DNA of 64,000 nucleotides from assembly GCA_900112325.1 (NCBI GenBank), contig FOLJ01000016.1:62001-126000 (forward strand), read 5' to 3'. This DNA is from Micromonospora sediminimaris. GTDB lineage: Bacteria; Actinomycetota; Actinomycetes; Mycobacteriales; Micromonosporaceae. A program made the position numbers and the translations under genes. Below are positions 26,939-35,132 of this stretch, piece after piece. Position 1 is the stretch's first letter; each line of letters begins with the position of its first letter. The notes under the pieces are model-generated. The model saw nothing but the letters and a program-made list of their open reading frames with translations, had not been told where the DNA came from and did not search any database.

Positions 26939-27780
26939 GGCGACCCGGCGGCGGCGCGGTAGCGGTAGACCGTCGTCGGCCCGCCGTCGAGCCAGAAGAA
27001 CGGGTACGGTTCGGCGGACACGGCGCTGAGCCCGGCGCCGAGGAAGCACGGCAGGACGGCGCTGCCGGTCTGCGCGAAGGCCACCATCGGTTTGCCGGTG
27101 GCCCGGGCATGCCGCAGCAGTGGCTCGAAGGTGCCGTTGCCCAGCGTCATTCCGGACACCAGCAGAGCGTCACAGCGTTCCAGCAGCGCGTCGGCGTCCG
27201 GCAGACACGGCTCGTCCCACTCGGTGCTGCCGCCCGCCAGATCGCAGGGCAGGTAGCCGATGCCGCGGCGGCGCAGTTGGCCGAGCAGGGAGTTGACCAC
27301 GCCGACCACCAGGACCTGCTGCCCCCGGGCCACCGGCAGCAGGTCCACCACCGCGGCGGCTCTGGCGGTCGACTTGGCCAGCGAGGTGCCGGCGGGGATG
27401 GTGACCGCGTCGTCGGCAGCGTGCGCGTGCGGACGGGCCGCGGCGAGGTAGGCGTCCAGGGCCGCGACGCGGATCGCCGGCACCGGGTGGGTGAGCAGTT
27501 CCGCGACGCTGCGACCCACGCAGTCGTACGCGACGTCGTCGGTCAGTTCAGCCGGCTCCGTCGAGCAGGAACCGACGGTGGCGCCCACCCGCAGACTCAG
27601 TACGTGGTTGCGGTAGCTGCGGCCGCGTCCGGCGTGCCGGGCACCCTGCCGGGTGGTGAACGCGACGCTGACCTGCTCGGTGGCCGGATCGGGACCGAAT
27701 CGGGCCGCGTTGACGGCGTCGATCAGGTCCGTCACCGACATGAACGGCTCACCGGTCTCCACCGGCGTCGGTGTCGTCAC
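26932..27780 (-). CDS. DUF4213/DUF364 Rossmann-like protein, putative heavy-metal chelation
   Basis: A 282-aa protein. The N-terminal half (about residues 15-110, with YRNHVLSLRVGATVGSCS and DYDC-like VAYDCVGRSVAELLTH) matches the DUF4213 region. The C-terminal half (about 125-275) has the Rossmann-like VLVVGVVNSLLGQLRRRG, then PDADALLERCDALLVSGMTLGNGT, typical of DUF364. Pfam labels both domains as putative heavy-metal chelation on structural grounds. The biochemical activity is not established. Its presence in the middle of this operon is a main reason to suspect a metal-related product. Start is GTG 27780, overlapping the ATP-grasp stop; ATG 27741 is an alternative. Confidence 0.8.
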   Translation of the reverse strand: MTTPTPVETGEPFMSVTDLIDAVNAARFGPDPATEQVSVAFTTRQGARHAGRGRSYRNHVLSLRVGATVGSCSTEPAELTDDVAYDCVGRSVAELLTHPVPAIRVAALDAYLAAARPHAHAADDAVTIPAGTSLAKSTARAAAVVDLLPVARGQQVLVVGVVNSLLGQLRRRGIGYLPCDLAGGSTEWDEPCLPDADALLERCDALLVSGMTLGNGTFEPLLRHARATGKPMVAFAQTGSAVLPCFLGAGLSAVSAEPYPFFWLDGGPTTVYRYRAAAGSPC

Positions 27781-29051
27781 GCCAGCGCCCCGGCCAGCTC
27801 GTCGGCGTACCGCACACGCAGGCCGGCGATGAGTTCCTCGGCGCGAGCGCGGGCGCCGAGGCCGGTGGTGTCCACAGTCATGACATGGCCGAGGTAGGTG
27901 TTGTTGCTCACCGCGTCGCCGGTGCGGTGCCCAACGGGTTTCACCGCCCAGTCGACGACGTCGGGCGCTGCGGCCACCGTGGCCGAGCCGTCGATCCCGG
28001 CGACGGTCCCGGCGCGGGGCGGCAACAGAAACGAGATGGCCGCGCTGCGCACGCCCGTGTCGGTCACTGTGACGTCCGGTTGTTCACCGAGGGCGAGCTG
28101 CGCGTACACCATGGGCAGATCCACCCCGGTCGCCCGCCGCACCAACTCGGTGATCTGGTTGCCCGCCGGGCGTGGGTTGATCTCCACCACCCGCGGCCCG
28201 GCGGCCGTCAGCCGCAGCTCGGTGTGCGCCACTCCTCGGTCGAACCCGACCGCGGCGAGGGCGGCGACCGCCGTGTCGCCCACCGCGGTGACCGTCGCGG
28301 CGTCGAGGGCGGCGGGGAACATGTGCCCCGTCTCGACGAACCACGGCTCGCCGGCCAGGCTCTTGTCCGTCACGCCGAGCACCGTCGTCGTGCCGTCGAT
28401 GGTGACGGTCTCGACGCTGACCTCCGGCCCGACCAGCACCTCTTCCAGCAGCACCTGTGGTGCGCGCTGCTGGCCACGGGCGTTGACCGGGAACGCGTCG
28501 AGGGCGTCGAAGGCCTCGCGCAGTTCGGTCCGGTCGGCCACCAGCCGGACGAACATTCCGGCGCACAGGTCGACCGGCTTGATCACCAGCGGGAAGCCCA
28601 GCGTACGCGCGGCGGCCTCGGCACCCGGCCAGTCCTCGGTGATCGCGAAACCCGGGCCGGGCAGGCCGGCCGCCTGCATCCGTTGCCGCGCCAGGTCCTT
28701 GCGGCAGGCGTACTCGACGGCTTGCGGCCGGGCACCCGGCAGACCCAGGTGTGCGGCCAGCCGGGCGACGGTGCCGAGGTAGTAGTCGCAGGAGGTGACG
28801 ACACCGTCGAAGCGCAGTACCTCGTGCAGCCGCTGGACCTGGGGCAGCAGCAGGTCCGGGTCGTTGGTCTCGGCGGTGATCACATTGTCCGCGGTGAGCA
28901 GCGGGTGCACCCCGTCGCCGCTGCCCCGGCCCAGGTAGTGGTGCAGGTTCCTGGTCAGGAAGGTGAACCGATGTCCGGCTTCCCGGATCGCCCGGGGCAG
29001 CAGGGTGCTCATCGCACCGACCCAGCTCTCGACCACCAGCACATGTCCCAC
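27777..29051 (-). CDS. ATP-grasp family carboxylate-amine ligase, first gene of the operon
   Basis: A 424-aa ATP-grasp enzyme. The pre-ATP-grasp Rossmann-like part starts HVLVVESWVGAMSTLL. The central ATP-binding strands include FPLVIKPVDLCAG, and the metal-binding segment is PRVVEINPRPAGNQI (E-x-N-x-R). These enzymes activate a carboxylate as acyl-phosphate and couple it to an amine, giving an amide or dipeptide. The start is GTG at 29051 with GGGAG 7 nt upstream. The only good promoter of the ten-gene operon lies directly before it, overlapped by a Fur-family-type operator. Confidence 0.88.
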   Translation of the reverse strand: MGHVLVVESWVGAMSTLLPRAIREAGHRFTFLTRNLHHYLGRGSGDGVHPLLTADNVITAETNDPDLLLPQVQRLHEVLRFDGVVTSCDYYLGTVARLAAHLGLPGARPQAVEYACRKDLARQRMQAAGLPGPGFAITEDWPGAEAAARTLGFPLVIKPVDLCAGMFVRLVADRTELREAFDALDAFPVNARGQQRAPQVLLEEVLVGPEVSVETVTIDGTTTVLGVTDKSLAGEPWFVETGHMFPAALDAATVTAVGDTAVAALAAVGFDRGVAHTELRLTAAGPRVVEINPRPAGNQITELVRRATGVDLPMVYAQLALGEQPDVTVTDTGVRSAAISFLLPPRAGTVAGIDGSATVAAAPDVVDWAVKPVGHRTGDAVSNNTYLGHVMTVDTTGLGARARAEELIAGLRVRYADELAGALA

Positions 29052-29089
29052 CGCGCACTCCCGATGTTCAGGGGATCCCCGACCACCAG

Positions 29090-29105
29090 ACGATAACGGT
29101 TGTCA
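29090..29105 (-). promoter_or_regulatory. putative Zur/Fur-family operator overlapping a -10 element
   Basis: On the minus strand the 15-mer TGACAACCGTTATCG (29105 to 29091) has the 7-1-7 symmetry of Fur-family boxes (five of seven positions paired). Its flank also lines up well with the extended actinobacterial Zur box. It overlaps the best -10 candidate, TATCGT (29095-29090), about 40 nt before the GTG start of the ATP-grasp gene. A perfect palindrome GGGGATCCCC (29071-29080) lies in the leader. Confidence 0.5.
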
Positions 29106-29173
29106 TTTGCGATGGCTAGCCGGGGTCTCCTCGGTCACCACCGCGAACCCACCCGCCGCGACCGGCGCCGTGG

Positions 29174-31834
29174 TCACGTGCCGTGGTACGCGGCTCGCAT
29201 CAGCTCCTGCATGTCGTCGAGCATGGGCATCCTCGGGTTGGCCGGAGCGCACTGGTCCTCGTACGCGTTGAGTGCCTGTTGCGGCAACGCGGCGAGGAAA
29301 GCCTCCTCGTCGACACCGACAGCCTGGAAGGACGGCTCGATGCCGACGGCGTCGCGCAGCCGCTCCACCGCGGCGGCGTACGACTCGACCCCCTCCTGCG
29401 CGGTGGCCGCCGGCAGGCCCAGCATCCGGGCGATGTCCTGGAACCGCTCCGGCGCCCGGTAGTCCTCGTACCTGGGCCATCCGGTCAGCTTGGTCGGTGT
29501 GGTGCCGTTGTAGCGGATGACGTGCGGCATCAGGATCGCGTTGGTGCGTCCGTGCGCCACGTGGAAGGTGGCACCCAGGGTGTGCGACATGGCGTGCACG
29601 ATGCCCAGGAAGGCGCTGCCGAAGGCCATGCCGGCGATGGTTCCCGCGTTGTGCATCTTCTCCCGGGCCTCGGCGTCGGCCGCGCCGTTGCGCACCGCGC
29701 GCTCCAGGTAGGTGAAGATCAGCTTGATGGCCTGCAACGCGAGACCGTCGGTGAAGTCGTTGGCGTAGACGGAGACGTACGACTCGGTCGCGTGGGTCAG
29801 CGCGTCGAAGCCGCTGTCCGCCGTGATGGTGGGCGGCAGGTCGGCGGCGAGCACCGGGTCGACGATGGCCACGCTCGGCGTCAGGGCGTAGTCGGCGAGG
29901 GGAAACTTCTTGCCGGTGGCGGTGTCGGTGATGACCGCGAACGGCGTCACCTCGGCGCCCGTGCCGGAGGTGGTGGGGATGCAGACCAGGCGGGCCCGCT
30001 CCCCCAGCGTCGGGAACTTGAAGGCCCGTTTGCGGATGTCGAAGAACTTCTCCCGCATGTCGGCGAAGACCACCTCCGGGTGCTCGTAGCGCAGCCACAT
30101 CACCTTGGCGGCGTCCATCGCCGAGCCGCCGCCCAACGCGACGATCGTGTCGGGTCGGAAGGACCGCATCAGCTCCGCGCCCCGGTCGACCGTGCCGACG
30201 CTCGGCTCCGGTTCGACATCGTCGATGATCTGCAACGCCACCCGCTCGGGCCGCCGCTGCAGGACGGTGATCAGTCGGTCGACGTACCCCAGCCGGGTCA
30301 TGGTGTGGTCGGTGACCACCGTGACCCGGTGCACGTCGGGCAGGTCGGCCAGGTAGCGGATCGCGTTCGGCTCGAAGTAGATCTTCGGTGGAACCTTGAA
30401 CCACTGCAGGTTGTTGGTCCGACGGCCGATCCGCTTGACGTTGAGCAGGTCGACCGCGGTGACGTTGTTCGACACCGAGTTTCGTCCGTAGCTGCCGCAG
30501 CCCAGCGTCAACGACGGCAGGAACGCGTTGTACATGTCGCCGATGCCGCCCTGCGACGCGGGAGCGTTCCAGATGATGCGCACCGCCTTGACCCGCCGCC
30601 CGTACTCCTCCACGAGGTGCGCGTCCTCGGTGTGGATGACCGCGCTGTGCCCGAGGCCGTTCAGCTCGACCATCTGCTCGGCGTGCCGGATGCCGTCCTC
30701 GGTGGACTCGGCGCGCAGCACCGCCAGGACGGGGCAGAGCTTCTCCCGGGTGAGTGGTTCGGCCGGGCCGACCCGGTCCACCTCCACCAGGATCACCGAC
30801 GTGTCGGCCGGCACCGTCAGGCCGGCGCGCTCGGCGATCCACACCGCGCTCTGGCCGACGACCTCCGGGTTGAGCCGCGCACCCGCGCAATCGGTGCCAC
30901 CGGCGGCGGCCCCGAAGATCAGCTCCTCGATCCGGCGCTTCTCGTCGGGAGCGGCAACATAGGCGTGCAGTCGCTGGAACTCGGCCATCACCGCCGGATA
31001 CACCTCGGCATCGATGATCACCGCCTGCTCGGAGGCGCAGATCATGCCGTTGTCGAACGACTTCGAAAGCACGATGTCATGCACCGCCCGGCGCAGCTTC
31101 GCACCGCGATGGACGTACGCCGGCACGTTGCCGGCACCCACGCCAAGGGCCGGCTTTCCGGACGAGTACGCCGCCCGCACCATCCCGTTGCCACCGGTGG
31201 CCAGGATCGTGGCGACCCCGGGGTGCTTCATCAGCGCGCCGGTGGCCTCCACGGAAGGCTGCTCGATCCACTGGATGCAGTGCTCGGGTGCGCCCGCCGC
31301 GACGGCGGCGTCCCGGACCACCCGGGCCGCCTCGACACTGCACCGCTGGGCGGCCGGATGAAAGGCGAAGATCATCGGGTTGCGGGTCTTCAGCCCGAGC
31401 AGCGCCTTGAAGATGGTCGTCGACGTGGGATTGGTGACCGGAGTGACGGCGCAGACCACGCCGACCGGCTCGGCGATCTCGACGATGCCGTTGATCTCGT
31501 CACGGGAGATGACCCCGACCGTCTTCAGGGCCGCCATGTGATTGGTGACGTGCTCACACGCGAAGATGTTCTTGACCGCCTTGTCCTCGAAAACGCCCCG
31601 GCCGGTCTCGGTCACCGCCATCCGAGCCAGCTCGGCGTGCCGGCTCAGCGCCGCCACAGAGGCCTTCGCCACGATCCGGTCGACGCGCTCCTGGTCGAAC
31701 GCGGCGTAGTCGTCAAGCGCCTTGAGTCCATTGCCGACCAAGGTGTCGATGGCGGTCCCGGGCGTGCTGGCCGCCCCGCGCTGCGGCGGCGGGGCCGAGG
31801 TTGGCAGGAGGCTCGTCGCGGTGGCGGCGGTCAT
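29174..31834 (-). CDS. adhE: bifunctional acetaldehyde-CoA / alcohol dehydrogenase
   Basis: An 886-aa two-domain enzyme, the usual AdhE length. The aldehyde dehydrogenase half has the catalytic Cys in FDNGMICASEQAV and the NAD site ILATGGNGMVRAAY. The iron alcohol dehydrogenase half has the nucleotide loop ALGGGSAMDAAKVMW and metal-binding histidines in HAMSHTLGATFHVAHGR. It reduces acetyl-CoA to acetaldehyde and ethanol, regenerating NAD+. It is divergent from pflBA, so the pair forms a mixed-acid fermentation module, uncommon in aerobic actinomycetes. ATG 31834 is chosen because CGGAG lies 9 nt upstream; an in-frame GTG is 9 nt earlier. Confidence 0.95.
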   Translation of the reverse strand: MTAATATSLLPTSAPPPQRGAASTPGTAIDTLVGNGLKALDDYAAFDQERVDRIVAKASVAALSRHAELARMAVTETGRGVFEDKAVKNIFACEHVTNHMAALKTVGVISRDEINGIVEIAEPVGVVCAVTPVTNPTSTTIFKALLGLKTRNPMIFAFHPAAQRCSVEAARVVRDAAVAAGAPEHCIQWIEQPSVEATGALMKHPGVATILATGGNGMVRAAYSSGKPALGVGAGNVPAYVHRGAKLRRAVHDIVLSKSFDNGMICASEQAVIIDAEVYPAVMAEFQRLHAYVAAPDEKRRIEELIFGAAAGGTDCAGARLNPEVVGQSAVWIAERAGLTVPADTSVILVEVDRVGPAEPLTREKLCPVLAVLRAESTEDGIRHAEQMVELNGLGHSAVIHTEDAHLVEEYGRRVKAVRIIWNAPASQGGIGDMYNAFLPSLTLGCGSYGRNSVSNNVTAVDLLNVKRIGRRTNNLQWFKVPPKIYFEPNAIRYLADLPDVHRVTVVTDHTMTRLGYVDRLITVLQRRPERVALQIIDDVEPEPSVGTVDRGAELMRSFRPDTIVALGGGSAMDAAKVMWLRYEHPEVVFADMREKFFDIRKRAFKFPTLGERARLVCIPTTSGTGAEVTPFAVITDTATGKKFPLADYALTPSVAIVDPVLAADLPPTITADSGFDALTHATESYVSVYANDFTDGLALQAIKLIFTYLERAVRNGAADAEAREKMHNAGTIAGMAFGSAFLGIVHAMSHTLGATFHVAHGRTNAILMPHVIRYNGTTPTKLTGWPRYEDYRAPERFQDIARMLGLPAATAQEGVESYAAAVERLRDAVGIEPSFQAVGVDEEAFLAALPQQALNAYEDQCAPANPRMPMLDDMQELMRAAYHGT

Positions 31835-31935
31835 GCGGATCACTCCGATCGTCGATGCCGGTCACGTCGTCCGGTCACACCCTGATCGTCGCCGCCGCAC
31901 CGGGGCCCACGCCGGTGTCCAGCGGCCCGGACCGC

Positions 31936-31953
31936 CCGGGCCTTTCGCCCCTG
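31936..31953. promoter_or_regulatory. possible DosR/DevR-like box between adhE and pflB
   Basis: The segment GGGCCTTTCGCCCC (31938-31951) is an imperfect palindrome resembling the GGG-N-C...G-N-CCC core of DosR/DevR hypoxia boxes seen in actinobacteria. It lies in the 170-nt divergent region, about 53 nt before the pflB start. Match is partial; no FNR- or Rex-type site is visible. Confidence 0.25.
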
Positions 31954-32004
31954 ACCGCCCGGCCACCCCCGCGAGAGGCTCGAAGAGAGCTTCCAGGAGG
32001 AGAC

Positions 32005-34284
32005 ATGGCCCAGCAGCACAGCCCGGCGGCCCGGTCCGAGCAGCGCCCGACGGCGCGGCCCGACCCGTGGCGCGGCTTCCACGGCGACGCCTGGCGCGAC
32101 ACCGTCGACGTCGCCGCGTTCGTCCGCGACAACGTCACCCCGTACCACGGGGACGCCCGGTTCCTCGCCGGCCCGACCGCTCGCACCACACAACTGTGGG
32201 ACCGACTGCGTGACCTGTTCATCGCCGAACGGGAGCGCGGGATCTACGACGTGGACCCGCACACCCCCGCCACGATCACCTCGCACGCGCCCGGCTGGAT
32301 CGACCGGGATCACGAGCTGATCGTCGGGCTGCAGACCGACGCGCCGCTGCGCCGGGCGATCATGCCCAACGGTGGGCTCCGGATGGTGGAGAACGGGCTC
32401 GCCGCGTACGGCTTCGAGCTGGACCCGCAGGTGCGCCGCGTCTTCACCGCGTACCGCAAGACCCACAACGCCGGGGTCTTCGACGCCTACCCCGCCGACG
32501 TGCTGGCGGCGCGGCGCTCGCACATCGTCACCGGACTGCCCGACGCCTACGGTCGCGGCCGGATCATCGGCGACTACCGGCGGGTCGCGCTCTACGGCGT
32601 CGACCGCCTCGTCGCCGAACGCCAGGCGATCAAGGCGTCCCTCGACGACCGTCCCTGCTCCGAGGACGTCATCCGCGACCGTGAGGAGCTGGCCGAGCAG
32701 ATCCGCGCCCTCGGCGAACTCAAGGAGATGGCCGCCGGTTACGGCTGCGACATCAGCGCACCCGCCGCCACCGGCCGCGAGGCGGTCCAGTGGCTCTACT
32801 TCGCCTACCTGGCCGCCACCAAGGAACAGAACGGCGCCGCCATGTCGCTGGGTCGCACGTCGACCTTCATCGACGTGTACCTGGACCGCGACCTCGCCGA
32901 GGGCCGGCTCACCGAGTCCGCCGCCCAGGAGCTGATCGACGACTTCGTGATCAAGCTGCGGATCATCCGCTTCCTGCGTACGCCCGAGTACGACGAGCTG
33001 TTCTCCGGCGACCCCACCTGGGTCACCGAGGCCATCGGTGGGGTCGGCACGGACGGTAGGCCGCTGGTGACCCGCACCAGCTTCCGGTACCTGCAGACGC
33101 TGTACAACCTCGGTCCGGCACCCGAGCCGAACCTGACCGTCCTCTGGTCGGCCGACCTGCCCACCGGTTTCAAACGCTTCTGCGCGCAGGTGTCGCTGGA
33201 CACCAGCGCCATCCAGTACGAGAACGACGACCTGATCCGGCCGGTGTACTCCGACGACACCGCGATCGCCTGCTGCGTGTCGGCGATGCGCGTCGGCAAG
33301 GACATGCAGTACTTCGGCGCCCGCGCCAATCTCGCCAAGGCCCTGCTCTACGCGATCAACGGCGGTCGGGACGAGATCAGCGGCGAGCAGGTCGCGCCCG
33401 CCACGCCGCCCGTCACCGACGACGTGCTGGACTACGACACCGTCCTGGCCGCGTTCGACCGGACCCTCGACTGGCTCGCCCGCACCTACGTACGCGCGCT
33501 CAACGTCATCCACTACATGCACGACAAGTACGCCTACGAGCGGCTGGAGATGGCGCTGCACGACCACCCGGTGCACCGCTTCCTCGCCACCGGCATCGCC
33601 GGGCTCTCCGTCGCCGTGGACAGCCTGTCGGCGATCCGGCACGCCCAGGTCAAGGTGCTGCGCGACGACACCGGCCTGGTCACCGACTACACCGTCGACG
33701 GCGACTATCCGGCGTTCGGCAACAACGACGACCGGGCCGACGCCATCGCCGTCGACCTGGTGCAGCGCTTCATGGACAAGGTACGGGCGCAGCCGACGTA
33801 CCGGGGTGCCGAGCCGAGCCTGTCGGTGCTCACCATCACCTCGAACGTGGTCTACGGCAAACACACCGGCAACACCCCGGACGGTCGTCGAGCCGGCGAG
33901 CCGTTCGCGCCCGGCGCGAACCCGATGAACGGCCGGGACACGCACGGCCTCGTCGCGGCGGCGCTGTCAGTGGCGAAGCTGCCCTACGCCAGCGCCCGCG
34001 ACGGCATCTCGCTCACCACCACTGTCACCCCGGACGGGCTCGGCCGCACCCGCGACGAGCAGGTCGACAATCTCGTGGGAGTGCTCGACGGTTACGCCGA
34101 CGCGGGCGGCTTCCACCTCAACGTCAACGTCCTCGACCGGGCCACCCTCGAAGACGCCATGGCGCACCCGGAGCGGTACCCGCAGCTCACCATCCGGGTC
34201 TCCGGGTACGCGGTGAACTTCGTCCGGTTGACCCGCGAGCAGCAGCGCGACGTCATCTCCCGCACCTTCCACGGCCGGCTGTGA
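32005..34284 (+). CDS. pflB: formate acetyltransferase (pyruvate formate-lyase)
   Basis: A 759-aa glycyl-radical enzyme, the expected PflB length. The paired catalytic cysteines are in AIACCVSAMRVG and the glycyl-radical site is IRVSGYAVNFVRLT near the C-terminus. The substrate-binding context FGARANLAKALLYAINGG is also typical. It splits pyruvate and CoA into acetyl-CoA and formate under anoxia and needs radical installation by the adjacent activase. ATG 32005 has CAGGAGGAG 4 nt upstream, the strongest RBS in the window. It overlaps pflA by one base (TGATG). Confidence 0.97.
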   Translation: MAQQHSPAARSEQRPTARPDPWRGFHGDAWRDTVDVAAFVRDNVTPYHGDARFLAGPTARTTQLWDRLRDLFIAERERGIYDVDPHTPATITSHAPGWIDRDHELIVGLQTDAPLRRAIMPNGGLRMVENGLAAYGFELDPQVRRVFTAYRKTHNAGVFDAYPADVLAARRSHIVTGLPDAYGRGRIIGDYRRVALYGVDRLVAERQAIKASLDDRPCSEDVIRDREELAEQIRALGELKEMAAGYGCDISAPAATGREAVQWLYFAYLAATKEQNGAAMSLGRTSTFIDVYLDRDLAEGRLTESAAQELIDDFVIKLRIIRFLRTPEYDELFSGDPTWVTEAIGGVGTDGRPLVTRTSFRYLQTLYNLGPAPEPNLTVLWSADLPTGFKRFCAQVSLDTSAIQYENDDLIRPVYSDDTAIACCVSAMRVGKDMQYFGARANLAKALLYAINGGRDEISGEQVAPATPPVTDDVLDYDTVLAAFDRTLDWLARTYVRALNVIHYMHDKYAYERLEMALHDHPVHRFLATGIAGLSVAVDSLSAIRHAQVKVLRDDTGLVTDYTVDGDYPAFGNNDDRADAIAVDLVQRFMDKVRAQPTYRGAEPSLSVLTITSNVVYGKHTGNTPDGRRAGEPFAPGANPMNGRDTHGLVAAALSVAKLPYASARDGISLTTTVTPDGLGRTRDEQVDNLVGVLDGYADAGGFHLNVNVLDRATLEDAMAHPERYPQLTIRVSGYAVNFVRLTREQQRDVISRTFHGRL

Positions 34285-35063
34285 TGACGCCGCAGGTCTG
34301 GCCGTCGCGCCCGCACCTCGTGCCCGCGGGTGCGGTGGTCGGGTCCGTCCACTCCTTCGACATCTCGACCGGAGTGGACGGGCCCGGTACCCGCTTCGTC
34401 GCATTCCTCGCCGGCTGCCCCTTGCGCTGCCGCTTCTGCCACAGCCCCGACACCTGGTACCAGCGCAGCGGACGGGCCATGACCGTCGACGACCTGGTCA
34501 CCGAGATCCGGCGGTACGAACGTTTCATCAAGGTGGCCGGTGGTGGCGTCACGCTCAGCGGCGGTGAGCCACTGCAACAGGCGCGGTTCACCGCGGCCGT
34601 GCTGCGCCGGTGCAGGGAGCTGGGTCTGCACACCGCCCTGGACACCAGCGGTTTCCTGGGCGACCGCGCCACCCCGGAGTTGCTCGACGCGACCGACCTG
34701 GTGCTGTTGGACATCAAGAGCTGGGATCCGGCGACCTACCGCCGGGTCACCCGGACCGGTACGGTCGCGCCGACGCTGCGCTTCGCCCGCCGCCTCGCCG
34801 AGCGGGGCACCCCGATCTGGATCCGCTTCGTCCTGGTGCCCGGCCTCACCGACGACCCGGCCAACGTGGCCGGCGTCGCCGACTTCGTCGCCACGCTGCC
34901 CACCGTGCAGCGGGTGGAGGTGCTGCCGTTCCACCGGCTCGGCGCGCACAAGTACCGCGAGTTGGGGCTGCCGTTTGCCTGTGCCGACACCGAGCCACCC
35001 ACGCCCGAACTGCTCGACCGGGTCCGCGCCCAGTTCACCGACCGGGGTTTGCTGGCCCTGTGA
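34284..35063 (+). CDS. pflA: pyruvate formate-lyase activating enzyme (radical SAM)
   Basis: A 259-aa radical-SAM activase. The 4Fe-4S motif is CPLRCRFCHSP (CxxxCxxC), followed by GGGVTLSGGEPLQQ, the SAM-binding GGE motif, and LDTSGFLG. It generates the 5'-deoxyadenosyl radical that abstracts hydrogen from the PflB glycine. The ATG shares its A with the pflB stop; a GTG one codon upstream (34281) is also possible. Length and motifs are complete, so the PFL system should be functional. Confidence 0.95.
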   Translation: MTPQVWPSRPHLVPAGAVVGSVHSFDISTGVDGPGTRFVAFLAGCPLRCRFCHSPDTWYQRSGRAMTVDDLVTEIRRYERFIKVAGGGVTLSGGEPLQQARFTAAVLRRCRELGLHTALDTSGFLGDRATPELLDATDLVLLDIKSWDPATYRRVTRTGTVAPTLRFARRLAERGTPIWIRFVLVPGLTDDPANVAGVADFVATLPTVQRVEVLPFHRLGAHKYRELGLPFACADTEPPTPELLDRVRAQFTDRGLLAL

Positions 35064-35090
35064 CCACTCCTTCGAGAAGGGGAGGATCCG

Positions 35091-35132
35091 ATGTACGTCC
35101 TGGTCGTCGAGTTCGCGCTCAGGCGGCCCTGA
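35091..35132 (+). pseudogene. 13-codon remnant resembling the start of an antibiotic-biosynthesis-monooxygenase (ABM) protein
   Basis: A strong RBS (GAAGGGGAGG, about 5 nt spacing) precedes an ATG opening MYVLVVEFALRRP and then a stop. The first eight residues look like the first beta-strand of ABM/dimeric alpha-beta barrel proteins. The rest of such a gene is absent; the sequence runs into the 3' end of the convergent ArsR-rhodanese gene. It is probably the amputated 5' end of a former third gene of the pfl operon. Confidence 0.35.

Noticed and set aside
29183..31885. A 900-codon + strand frame
   Set aside because: Mirror of adhE; the minus strand has the full AdhE motifs and a promoter region.
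31840..33945. A 701-codon minus-strand frame
   Set aside because: Antisense to pflB, whose Cys-Cys and glycyl-radical motifs are intact.
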